Positions 23,649 to 31,993 of a DNA stretch of 31,993 nucleotides are shown here, piece by piece. The position numbers and the translations under genes are program-made. Below the pieces are notes generated by a model, which did not search any database, was not told the DNA's origin, and saw only the letters and a list, made by a program, of their open reading frames with translations. The stretch's first letter is position 1. Each line of letters starts with the position of its first letter. The DNA is from Scalindua sp964437425 (GTDB lineage Bacteria; Planctomycetota; Brocadiia; Brocadiales; Scalinduaceae): the NCBI GenBank assembly GCA_964437425.1, contig CAYTGO010000035.1:1-31993 (forward strand), in the 5' to 3' direction.

Positions 23649-26600
23649 ATGCAAGAAAGATTTTTAGTCCTGGGAAAAGCCGGCAGCGGCAAAACGCATT
23701 TCGTACTTCAGAAATTTTTCCACTATGTTGAAGAACACAAAGAAGATAACGTAATATTTATCCTGCCAACTTACAGTCAGGTTGAGCATCTCAGAGACCA
23801 TATCTTAAGAACCTCAGCACATAAAGGCTATCTTGACACTGGGCTTGCCACCTTCTCCGGACTGGCAAACAGAATACTTGATCATTCTGATAATACTCCA
23901 CAGCAGAAACCTCTCAATGAGAGTGAGAAGGACCTGGTCCTGTCAAGCATCCTGAAAAACGCTAATACCGGTTATTTCACAGAAGTTTCAGATTATGCGG
24001 GGTTTAAAAGCGCCTTTCTGAGTTTTATAAGAGAGATCAAGGAGAATTCACTTGATTCATCAGCATTTAAGGAGGTACTCAAAACAGTTCAAACCGGCAA
24101 GAGACATTCACCACTTAACCTGAAGTGTGACGAACTGGTGACACTCTATGAACGCTATCAACAGGTTCTGAATAAAAACTGCTTTCTTGACAAGGAAGAT
24201 CTGTTGGAACAAGCTCAGTCGCACTTGAGCAATAATACCTTCTCTGAAGCTGAACTACTAATAGTGGACGGTTTCCATGACTACACGCAACTTGAACTGA
24301 AATTTTTAGCAAAATTGACATCTCTTGTTCCGAACGTTTACATCACACTTCCACACCAAGCTTCTGATCCTGTACCACACGCTTTCCGGGTTTCCCACAA
24401 AACATATTCAAGGCTTACGGGATTAGGCTTCCAGGAGTTGAGACTTGATGAGAACAAGAGAGCGACCAGCCAGATGTTAAGGCATATTGAAGCAAACGTA
24501 TTTTCTCAACCTGAAGAGCCGTTTGTACCGGAATCTGATAGCCCTGATACGTCATTACAGATTACAGCTGCTGCAAACATGCAGGATGAGGTGGAACAGA
24601 TCGCTCGCAGGATAAGAAAACTGACTTATGGAGAGGGATACGCTTTCAGTCAAATTGCCGTAATATTCAGAAACATTGAAAAGTATCAGGATCTTGTCGA
24701 AGACACATTTACAAGATTCAGCATTCCGGTAAGAATCTATGGTAAGAACTCCTTAAGAGAGAATCCTCTGATTAGGGCCATAATGAATACAATAAGTATC
24801 TTTACAGATAAGTGGCAGGACGAAGCGGTTTGGAAGGTTTTAAAATCTAATACAGGGATTGACATAAACCTTATTAATAAATTGGAACTGGAATACTTAA
24901 AAAAAGGTCAAACTGACGATTACAATAAGTGGCTGAAACTTACTTCGGATTCTGAATTAAAACGTGTCAGCGATTTCCTGAAACAGTTAAAGAAGGTTTT
25001 TGGCAAACTGGAAGGCAGACACACATTCCGTCACTATTCTGATTGCATTTCTGACATTGTAAATTTGTACTACAAACCAGCGTTCTCAACATACGGTAAG
25101 TTAACTGGAGGATATAGGACTAACATTATAGATTTGCTGAAATCAGATGCAGGGGCATTAAGGGAATTTATTTCAATTCTTAATAACACTACTATGGAAG
25201 AACTTGCCGGGAGTGCGGAAACTGTTACGTTTGAAGAGTTCCTGCACACCCTTGAATCACAAGTGGGCTTAACGTCATATAAAAAAGCAGACAGGAGAAA
25301 AGAGGTAGTTAATGTTATCGACGTTCTGGAAGCCAGGCAGTGGGAAATGTCTGTAGTCTTTGTTGGGGGTTTGTTGGAGAAAGAGTTCCCGCGGCAGATA
25401 CGCGAAAATCTTTTCCTGAAGGATTATTACAGGAGCAGGCTTAACGCTACGGGAAAGATAGCCCTTAGAGAAGCCAGTGAGAAGATGGATGAAGAGAGGT
25501 ACTTGTTCTACATCGCCATCACGCGTGCCAGGGAGAGGCTTTATCTTTCTTATCCGTCAGCGAACAGTAACGGCAATCTGACACTGGCCTCCTTTTTCCT
25601 TTCTGACATACATAAGTTATTTTCAGAAGAAGTATGTAAAGAAATTACAATCCAGAGAAATCTTTCAAGCATAATTCCGGAACCGGAAGAGATCATTACA
25701 TCAACGGATTCAAAAAGTTTTATCTATTATCACCTTAACTCCCCCTATGTATCAGGAAAAGAGCAAAACAAAAAAGATATTGCGTTGTGGCTCTACAATA
25801 ATAGTGAGGAGGGGTCTTCGTCCAGGGAAAATCTCTGTATGCTAACGGCGTTGATAGGTTCCTATAACAACCTGCAGCTCAAATTTTCTGACAAAAGGAT
25901 AATAAAAAAGATCAGTGAAACAAGTAGAAGGTTCTCGCCTACAAAGTTGAAAGACTACGCACAGTGTCCTTATAAATATTTTGGAAGTACAACACTGAAT
26001 CTCAGGCAGGCCGTTCCGAAATCTCTGGATTCAAGAATGCAGGGAAGCATCATTCACAAGGTCCTTGAGGAATACTTTAAAGATACGAAAGATATAACAA
26101 AAATATTTAATGACGTATTTAAGCAAAAAACAAGGGGGATGATTATTGGTTTTGAAGAATTGAAGATCAGGAATGAGATGATTAATACACTTCTGGCATT
26201 TGAATCTATGGAACGCGATTCTGATACATCAACATTCAAGCCTTCCATGTTTGAAGTTAAATTCGGGGATGAAGAGATTGAAACTCTGAAGATCGGTGAT
26301 AGCAATAACGGCGGTATTGAAATTTCCGGCAAGATTGACAGGGTCGATATTTCAGCGACTAATGGAGAAAAAATAGGTGTAATTATTGACTATAAATATG
26401 GACAGACAGAATTCAAGTCAACAGATCTGGAAGAGGGCCTGGATTTGCAACTGCCCATTTACCTGCTTGCCTTGAAAGTGGTGTTTAATATTGTCCCAGT
26501 CTCCGCTGAATTTTACGCACTGAAATCATCTAAAAAGACGGGAATATATAACCGGGAATTGATCGATAATCTGAGTCTCAACATAAAACCAATGAAAAAA

Positions 26601-26786
26601 TCTCTTTCTGTTGACAGTAAAGAATTTAACAGAATGCTCAACGAAGCTGAAAATCATATTCTTAAATTTTCGAAGGAGATCCGTAATGGAAGGATTGAAC
26701 TTGCTCCGGCAAATCTTGACTTCTGTGGTGAAGGAAACTGCGATTTCGCAAACGTTTGCCGTATTGATAAATGGATGGTGAGGTAG
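23649..26786 (+). CDS. addB: AddB-type helicase/nuclease subunit (PD-(D/E)XK, Fe-S)
   Basis: A 1045-aa subunit of an AddAB-type double-strand-break resection complex. Walker A GKAGSGKT is at 9-16. The body is UvrD-like but with weak helicase motifs, as usual for AddB. The C-terminal nuclease shows SPTKLKDYAQCPYKYF, GSIIHKVLEEYF, KIDRVD and IIDYKYG (D914, K916), then LQLPIYLLAL. Cysteines C773, C1026, C1031 and C1037 match the Fe-S staple of AddB (one Cys before the nuclease core, three at the end), here with CX4CX5C spacing instead of the more usual CX2CX5C. No Shine-Dalgarno precedes ATG. The addA gene follows 45 bp downstream, same strand, so the two likely form one operon. Confidence 0.9.
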   Translation: MQERFLVLGKAGSGKTHFVLQKFFHYVEEHKEDNVIFILPTYSQVEHLRDHILRTSAHKGYLDTGLATFSGLANRILDHSDNTPQQKPLNESEKDLVLSSILKNANTGYFTEVSDYAGFKSAFLSFIREIKENSLDSSAFKEVLKTVQTGKRHSPLNLKCDELVTLYERYQQVLNKNCFLDKEDLLEQAQSHLSNNTFSEAELLIVDGFHDYTQLELKFLAKLTSLVPNVYITLPHQASDPVPHAFRVSHKTYSRLTGLGFQELRLDENKRATSQMLRHIEANVFSQPEEPFVPESDSPDTSLQITAAANMQDEVEQIARRIRKLTYGEGYAFSQIAVIFRNIEKYQDLVEDTFTRFSIPVRIYGKNSLRENPLIRAIMNTISIFTDKWQDEAVWKVLKSNTGIDINLINKLELEYLKKGQTDDYNKWLKLTSDSELKRVSDFLKQLKKVFGKLEGRHTFRHYSDCISDIVNLYYKPAFSTYGKLTGGYRTNIIDLLKSDAGALREFISILNNTTMEELAGSAETVTFEEFLHTLESQVGLTSYKKADRRKEVVNVIDVLEARQWEMSVVFVGGLLEKEFPRQIRENLFLKDYYRSRLNATGKIALREASEKMDEERYLFYIAITRARERLYLSYPSANSNGNLTLASFFLSDIHKLFSEEVCKEITIQRNLSSIIPEPEEIITSTDSKSFIYYHLNSPYVSGKEQNKKDIALWLYNNSEEGSSSRENLCMLTALIGSYNNLQLKFSDKRIIKKISETSRRFSPTKLKDYAQCPYKYFGSTTLNLRQAVPKSLDSRMQGSIIHKVLEEYFKDTKDITKIFNDVFKQKTRGMIIGFEELKIRNEMINTLLAFESMERDSDTSTFKPSMFEVKFGDEEIETLKIGDSNNGGIEISGKIDRVDISATNGEKIGVIIDYKYGQTEFKSTDLEEGLDLQLPIYLLALKVVFNIVPVSAEFYALKSSKKTGIYNRELIDNLSLNIKPMKKSLSVDSKEFNRMLNEAENHILKFSKEIRNGRIELAPANLDFCGEGNCDFANVCRIDKWMVR

Positions 26787-26831
26787 TGGATTGATTATTG
26801 TGGAATTACGATTTACGAATAACAACTGCCA

Positions 26832-29800
26832 ATGACTAATATACTTACGAATTCTCAAGTAAATGGTGTTACGATTACAGATAGGGATCTCTGCGTTGTT
26901 GCAGGGCCTGGTTCAGGGAAGACGCGTGTTCTCGTAGAACGATTTGCAAATCTAGTGACCACCAGTAAGGCATCGATTGACGAAATCCTTACCCTCACTT
27001 TCACTGAGAAGGCGGCAAACGAGATGAAGATAAGAGCGGCCGCTTTGTTCGAACAGAAGGGAATGGAACAGGAACGTCAGGAGATAGAATTTGCTTATCT
27101 TTCTACCATCCACAGTTTTTGTGCCTGGATCCTAAGGGAAAATGCGATAGAGGCTGGCATCGATCCTCAATTTCGCGTTACGGACGAACTCGAAGCAGGA
27201 AGGCTAAAAGAGCAGTCCCTTGAACACACACTCAAGGAGCGTACAGATGAAAATACCCTTGATATATTTCTGAACGGCATCTTCTGGAAACAATTAGATT
27301 CAAAAAAAAGCCGGTTAAAGTCATTCAAAGAAAACCTGATACAGCTCTATGAAAAAATCAGGAGTGCATGTGTGCCGATTACGGAGACAGTAAACATTGA
27401 TGATTTGTCACCGGACATCTCAAGTTCTTCTAACAGGATTGAGGAGTTGATAAAAGAGATAAAAGTTATTTACTCAGAAAGCAAACTTACGCCTAAAACC
27501 AGAGAAAAAGTGGAACACGTTTTGGAACGATGGAACGCTTCAAACATGCAAAAGGAGATAGAGAAACTATACGGAAAGAGAGACAAATCTCCTCAAAGAG
27601 ACGAGCTGGTTCTTGCACTGCTGAATTCCGTTAAAAACATTCAGAGTTCCATAAATCTACAGGTATCAAAGGATGTAAAACCTTCCTTAGGAACTCTGCG
27701 TGATAAGCTAAAAGTTCTTATCGGGTTACTTGCAGAGGACTATTCAACAAACACCAAAATTATGATAAGAGATTTTCTTGTGAATTTTGATATCGCATAC
27801 TCAGAACAGAAAAAGGTCGAGGGCCTCATCGACTTTACTGACCTTGAAGTCAGGACGATAGAGTTGCTGGAAAATAGAGAGTACATAGCCAACGAAATAA
27901 AACGAAAGTTTAAGTACATATTAGTTGATGAATTTCAGGACATAAGTGGATTGCAAAAGAAGATAATTGACCTCGTAAGAAATAAAAATAATCTGTTCAT
28001 TGTGGGTGATGCGAAACAGTCTATTTATGGTTTCAGGAATGCAGATGTTGAAATTTTTCAGGATATTCAAAATGATATAGATCCCGGGTCTTTGATAAGC
28101 CTGAATGAAAACTTCAGGAGCAGACCACAGATACTGGACTTAGTAAACCATGTATTTGACGAATTGTGGCCGGAAAACTCAGCTAACCAGGATGGTACAC
28201 AGCAGCTAAAGCCGGGAGCAGAATTTTCAGATAAGTCATTCCCCTCAATTGAAATAATTGTTGCTGAGGGAAAAGATAAGACCGAGGCACGTAAATGGGA
28301 ATCTGTGGAGATAGCAAAAAGGATAAAGGAGATTGTTGATAAAGGTGAGATCAAGATAACTAACAGGAGAGAGCGGGAAAGGAATATCTCCTACAGAGAC
28401 TTTGCTATTCTATTCCGCAGTACAACTGACATAAAACTTTACGAACACAGCCTTTCACATCTTGATATACCTTATTATGTTGTCAGCGGAAGGGGTTTTT
28501 ATAATACGACAGAGATTACGGATCTGATTATCCTCTTGAAGGTCATTGAATCACCCTTGGACGAAATAAACCTGGCGGCTGTTCTGAAATCTCCCTTTGT
28601 CGGCATAGATGATGATGCGCTTTTCAGGCTGGCAGACCACGCACACAGCAGTGATGAAAAGAGACTACTCTATCAATCCCTGGATGAAGTTGGCTCTATA
28701 AAAGAGATAGAGAAGGATTCACGGAACAGGATTATCCGATTTACTCAATTCCTGAGTGAGGTACAAAACATTAGACCCAGGACCTCATTATGGAAATTGA
28801 TCTCTTTCATCCTCAAGAAAACGGAATTTCAATCAAAGATGCTTCTTTTATCAAATGGAAAGAAGAGATATGCGAATCTCCGTAAGCTGGTCGAATTGTG
28901 TAAAACCCAGGAAGAGTTCGAATCCCTGGCATTAAAAGATTTTATTGAGATTGTAGAAGGTTACAAGTTCAGGGAGATCAGAGAGTCTGAAGCGCCAGTA
29001 GAATCTGAGGAAGATGATGTTGTTAAGATGATTACTACACATTCTGCGAAAGGATTGGAATTCCCGGTTGTTATTGTTGCCGATACCGACAGAGATAACT
29101 CAAGGCCCCCGGACTATTTTGTATACTCTAAGAACCGTGGAATCAGCTTCAAGATACTGAACCCGTTAACCAATGATGCAGAAGTGCCCCTGAGTTATGA
29201 ACAAGTTAATGATGAAATAACAGAAAAAGAGTTACAGGAGTCAAAACGGCTTCTCTTTGTTGCTATGACCAGGGCACAGGAACACTTGATACTTTCCGGG
29301 GGTATTAATAAGGGTAGATCCAGAGGGGACAGTGACAAAGGAAATTGGCATAACTATATCTCCACCTCTCTTAGTCTGAACCCTGAACCGGAAGATAACA
29401 GGGAGGTCATAAAGATCGGACAGGATTCATCACAATCAACCGAGATAAGGCATTCGCGCGTTAAGGAAGAGAATATGCCCTCTGCTCAAAGTAGTGTTGG
29501 TAAGCCGAAAGGTGGCAAAAGGATAAAACTCCTGACTAGGCACAGAAAGGAAATAGCGGCATGCAATAAAATCAAAACTACATCACCTTTAAAAGAGATT
29601 GGAGAGACAGGAAAAAATATACTATCAAGAATTACGCACAGTGTAGAAATTGATAACAGTCATTACGTATATTCCGTTACCGAGTTGCTCAAGTATCATT
29701 TTTGTCCGCAGCTATACTATCTTAATTCTATTCTGGGTTTACAGGGTATAGGTGAAAAAGGTAAGGCTGATCCACATTCCGTCGAAGAGGAAGGTGAAAA

Positions 29801-30419
29801 CAGATTGAATGACGATGAAATACCAGGGCATGAGTTAGGAAATATGGTACACCGTGTCTTTAGCAGATATGATTTCCCTGAAGACAATCTCAATGATTAT
29901 ATTAAAAAAGAACTGAGTGCCTATAGTCTGGATATAAACAAGAAAAGCGTAGATCTTGTTGCGAATTGGGTAACCTCTTTTTACGATAGTGCTGTTGGGA
30001 AAGAAGTTCTGTCAAGTGAACGGTACAAACGGGAAAGATCCTTTATTTTCAACTACCGGCATAATCTGATAAGGGGACAGATAGATCTTTTCTATTTTAA
30101 TGAAGGCGGTTTACTAAAAATCATTGATTATAAGGCAAATAATATTACCATTGATGAAATACCGGAGAAAGAAAAGCTCTATCAACTGCAGATGCAGCTT
30201 TATGCCAGGGCGCTGGAAACAATTTATGGGCAGAAGGTAGACGAAGCAATACTCTACTTCCTTGTGCCGGACAAACCGGTAGTAATAAACACTACGAAAG
30301 AGGCGTGTGGAGAACTGGATTCAACCCTGGATAACTTCTTTGCGGCACATAAAAACGGTGACTTTAAAAAGGTGAGTGGTCAGAAATGTGAGTGGTGTGA
30401 ATACAAAACGATATGTTAG
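26832..30419 (+). CDS. addA: AddA-type UvrD/RecB-like helicase-nuclease
   Basis: A 1195-aa motor and nuclease subunit. Helicase motifs are complete: Q-motif-like NSQ at the N-terminus, Walker A GPGSGKT at 25-31, TLTFTEKAANEM, DE-box VDEFQD at 365-370, GDAKQSIYGFR, LNENFRS, TTHSAKGLEFPVV and VAMTRAQEHL. The C-terminal PD-(D/E)XK nuclease contains HELGNMVHRVF, RGQIDLFYF, IIDYKAN (D1099, K1101) and QMQLYARAL. Unusually for AddA it also has the Cys set C958, C1186, C1189 and C1195 (CX2CX5C), as in AddB and Cas4. The pair would unwind and degrade DNA ends to load RecA. A UvrD-family single-chain relative is less likely given the adjacent addB. Confidence 0.93.
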   Translation: MTNILTNSQVNGVTITDRDLCVVAGPGSGKTRVLVERFANLVTTSKASIDEILTLTFTEKAANEMKIRAAALFEQKGMEQERQEIEFAYLSTIHSFCAWILRENAIEAGIDPQFRVTDELEAGRLKEQSLEHTLKERTDENTLDIFLNGIFWKQLDSKKSRLKSFKENLIQLYEKIRSACVPITETVNIDDLSPDISSSSNRIEELIKEIKVIYSESKLTPKTREKVEHVLERWNASNMQKEIEKLYGKRDKSPQRDELVLALLNSVKNIQSSINLQVSKDVKPSLGTLRDKLKVLIGLLAEDYSTNTKIMIRDFLVNFDIAYSEQKKVEGLIDFTDLEVRTIELLENREYIANEIKRKFKYILVDEFQDISGLQKKIIDLVRNKNNLFIVGDAKQSIYGFRNADVEIFQDIQNDIDPGSLISLNENFRSRPQILDLVNHVFDELWPENSANQDGTQQLKPGAEFSDKSFPSIEIIVAEGKDKTEARKWESVEIAKRIKEIVDKGEIKITNRRERERNISYRDFAILFRSTTDIKLYEHSLSHLDIPYYVVSGRGFYNTTEITDLIILLKVIESPLDEINLAAVLKSPFVGIDDDALFRLADHAHSSDEKRLLYQSLDEVGSIKEIEKDSRNRIIRFTQFLSEVQNIRPRTSLWKLISFILKKTEFQSKMLLLSNGKKRYANLRKLVELCKTQEEFESLALKDFIEIVEGYKFREIRESEAPVESEEDDVVKMITTHSAKGLEFPVVIVADTDRDNSRPPDYFVYSKNRGISFKILNPLTNDAEVPLSYEQVNDEITEKELQESKRLLFVAMTRAQEHLILSGGINKGRSRGDSDKGNWHNYISTSLSLNPEPEDNREVIKIGQDSSQSTEIRHSRVKEENMPSAQSSVGKPKGGKRIKLLTRHRKEIAACNKIKTTSPLKEIGETGKNILSRITHSVEIDNSHYVYSVTELLKYHFCPQLYYLNSILGLQGIGEKGKADPHSVEEEGENRLNDDEIPGHELGNMVHRVFSRYDFPEDNLNDYIKKELSAYSLDINKKSVDLVANWVTSFYDSAVGKEVLSSERYKRERSFIFNYRHNLIRGQIDLFYFNEGGLLKIIDYKANNITIDEIPEKEKLYQLQMQLYARALETIYGQKVDEAILYFLVPDKPVVINTTKEACGELDSTLDNFFAAHKNGDFKKVSGQKCEWCEYKTIC

Positions 30420-30450
30420 AAAACGGTTAATCCTGTCTAAAATAAAATAA

Positions 30451-31317
30451 ATGAACAAGTGCAATTTGCTTCGTAAAAGATTATCTGAACCGGGCATAAT
30501 ATTGAGTCCGGGAGTGTATGACTGCCTATCGGCAAAGATTGCTGAAAGGACAGGGTTTGAGGTTATATTTACTTCCGGTTTCGGCATCTCTGGGTCAGTA
30601 CTCGGCTGTCCTGATTATGGTCTATTAACAGCTACAGAAATGCTGAATGCCGCCAGGAACATTTCTAAATCTGTTGACATACCTCTGATTGCTGATATTG
30701 ACACAGGTTATGGCAATCCAATCAACGTTGTCCGTACTGTTAAGGATGTTATCGACCTGGGAATAGCAGGTGTCATTCTGGAAGATCAGGAGTGGCCGAA
30801 GAGATGCGGGCATCTTGAGGGTAAACGCATCATCTCGATGGAGGAACACGTAGAGAAAATACGTGCTGCAAGATTTGCCAGCGGAGAGAGCGGGTTGGTA
30901 ATAGTTGCGAGAACTGATGCACGTGCTGAGCTGGGATTGGAAGAAGCGATCCGGCGTGGAAAAGCATATTATGAAGCAGGCGCTGACGTTATCTTTATTG
31001 AAGCGCCGAAAACTGAAGAAGAACTCAGGGAGATACCATCAGCACTTTCCGATGTGCCGCTATTAGCAAACATGATAGAGGGTGGAAAGACTCCATGTTT
31101 AAGCGTGCAGGATTTGGAAAAACTGGGTTTTAAGCTGGGGGTTTTTGCATTATCAGGTCTGTTCGCTGCAACCAAGGCAATTGAAGATTGCTTTCGCTTC
31201 CTCAAAGAAAACGGTACGACATCAGGTTTTGAAAACACGTCATCATTTAAAGATTACAAAGAGCTCATTAACATTAAGAAATATCAGGAACTGGAAGAAA
31301 AGTTTAAAGGTTCGTGA
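30451..31317 (+). CDS. isocitrate lyase/PEP mutase superfamily enzyme
   Basis: A 288-aa TIM-barrel enzyme of the ICL/PEPM superfamily. Active-site elements are SGFGISGS at 42-49, Mg-binding ADIDTGYG with D82 and D84, ED at 111-112 and the gating loop KRCGH at 117-121. C119 in that loop is the general acid of lyases such as methylisocitrate lyase (PrpB) and is absent from PEP mutase, so a C-C lyase acting on a 2-hydroxy or 2-methylcitrate-like acid is the better guess. Oxaloacetate hydrolase or decarboxylase relatives cannot be ruled out. prpC and prpD are not in view. It starts 31 bp after addA without a Shine-Dalgarno; read-through is possible, but no functional link is apparent. Confidence 0.88.
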   Translation: MNKCNLLRKRLSEPGIILSPGVYDCLSAKIAERTGFEVIFTSGFGISGSVLGCPDYGLLTATEMLNAARNISKSVDIPLIADIDTGYGNPINVVRTVKDVIDLGIAGVILEDQEWPKRCGHLEGKRIISMEEHVEKIRAARFASGESGLVIVARTDARAELGLEEAIRRGKAYYEAGADVIFIEAPKTEEELREIPSALSDVPLLANMIEGGKTPCLSVQDLEKLGFKLGVFALSGLFAATKAIEDCFRFLKENGTTSGFENTSSFKDYKELINIKKYQELEEKFKGS

Positions 31318-31324
31318 AAAAATG

Positions 31325-31993
31325 TTAACTTCGCTGATTTACCCTCAGGGCTCGGAATCGATTCAGCGTGGCAGCCAGTTCATAACTTCTGAATTCGGCA
31401 AAGTCGCCCCTTGCTTCCCGATCACTTAGGCAGTCCAATCCTTTCTCCCTTATATCAGCCAAAACTAAACTGCAAATCTCTTTTATGCTTCTCTGGCCGT
31501 CCATATATCGCTCGGCATAATGAATGGCATATCCGATTGTCCTCAACTGACTGGGGTGTACAAGCTGTTCAACCGCTCCAACCTGAACCTTGTGTGTGCC
31601 AAAGCGCATATACAGAAGATCTTCGATTTTGATATCCACCGCTCTTTTACCCTTTGATGGATTGAGCACATTTGGAACGGGGATACGCTGAATCTCCGAA
31701 GGAGGTGTGGCATCAAAATATTCTGGCAAAGGGTCTTCTTTGGCTATTTGATGTGCCTGGGAAGTTAAATCATGAGGTCGGTATTCAATCATTCCTATAA
31801 CTGCGTCAGCTAAACTGAAATAGTCACCACTCCCTCCCATTACGATTACAGTCGAAATCCCCTTTTCTTCATAGAGACTACGTACGTGTTCAACAAAAGG
31901 CGTAATCGGTTCCTTCTCTTTTGCGATCAGTGCTTTCATCCGCATGTCACGAATCATGAAGTTTGTTGCCAGTGTGTCCTCATCCAGCAAAAG
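31325..31993 (-). CDS. predicted ABC-class P-loop ATPase, C-terminal part (truncated by window edge)
   Basis: The frame is open to the right edge, so the N-terminus and Walker A lie outside. The visible 223 or so codons begin with LLLDEDTLATNFM, a Walker B-like run, and continue with MIRDMRMKALIAKEKEPITPF and VIVMGGSGDYFSLADAVI, which I recognise as the conserved core of the uncharacterised bacterial 'predicted ATPase of the ABC class' family. Its cellular role is unknown. It converges with the isocitrate lyase-family gene, with 7 bp between the stops. Confidence 0.85.
   Translation of the reverse strand, partial: LLLDEDTLATNFMIRDMRMKALIAKEKEPITPFVEHVRSLYEEKGISTVIVMGGSGDYFSLADAVIGMIEYRPHDLTSQAHQIAKEDPLPEYFDATPPSEIQRIPVPNVLNPSKGKRAVDIKIEDLLYMRFGTHKVQVGAVEQLVHPSQLRTIGYAIHYAERYMDGQRSIKEICSLVLADIREKGLDCLSDREARGDFAEFRSYELAATLNRFRALRVNQRS

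Noticed and set aside
31145..31429. 94-aa plus-strand ORF across the end of the lyase gene
   Set aside because: Out-of-frame overlap with both the lyase-family gene and the convergent ATPase gene.
1..31993. defence island or prophage
   Set aside because: AddAB, the HhH-containing fusion and the methyltransferase are the only DNA-related or modification genes; no restriction, toxin-antitoxin, integrase or phage structural genes were found.

Overview
The window is about 32 kb of moderately AT-rich bacterial chromosome with 24 genes I can support, two of them cut by the window edges, and one assembly gap of 100 N (12865-12964). There is no phage module, transposase, CRISPR array, tRNA or rRNA that I can see. 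The gene set points to an anaerobic or microaerophilic bacterium: a Ni-Fe-S carbon monoxide dehydrogenase, a B12/radical-SAM enzyme and a hemerythrin-like protein. Together with a secreted SUMF1-fold protein and TPR fusions, the style resembles anammox planctomycetes (Brocadiales). That assignment is a guess from recall, not a demonstration.

Layout. 1-512 is the tail of an ABC-2-type permease. 558-2692 is htpG with a promoter-like element and a long structured leader. 2872-6626 is a leftward block: a membrane-anchored J-domain protein convergent with htpG, two unrecognised proteins, a 295-aa unknown and hisC, the last two tightly coupled. 6627-7025 is a 399-bp region without a gene that carries a 9-bp tandem repeat and a strong intrinsic terminator directly ahead of a cold-shock gene. 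7026-8149 holds csp and a SAM methyltransferase, separated by a second terminator. 8187-14775 runs leftward: a B12-binding radical SAM enzyme, a hemerythrin-like protein, a 62-aa protein, a GNAT acetyltransferase, an exported unknown and cooS. 15103-17769 is an unusual GlpX-like/TPR/helix-hairpin fusion, divergent from cooS. After it come an APC permease (leftward), then anmK and ettA (rightward), a SUMF1-fold lipo/secreted-type protein (leftward), addB-addA, an isocitrate lyase/PEP mutase-family enzyme, and the edge-truncated end of a predicted ABC-class ATPase.

How genes may work together. AddB and AddA form a helicase-nuclease pair for double-strand-break resection; both subunits carry a Cys set of the Fe-S nuclease type. 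HtpG and the J-domain protein are both chaperone-type proteins but are convergent, not an operon. CooS is an orphan here, without cooF, cooC or acetyl-CoA synthase genes in view. AnmK would recycle cell-wall anhydro-MurNAc and EttA would gate translation by energy state; they are adjacent but not obviously related in function.

The most interesting items are the GlpX-TPR-HhH fusion, the terminator-before-csp leader, the structured htpG leader, the Fe-S motifs in both Add subunits, the radical SAM CX4CX2C motif, and the recovery of the CooS C-terminus in a different frame across the gap.
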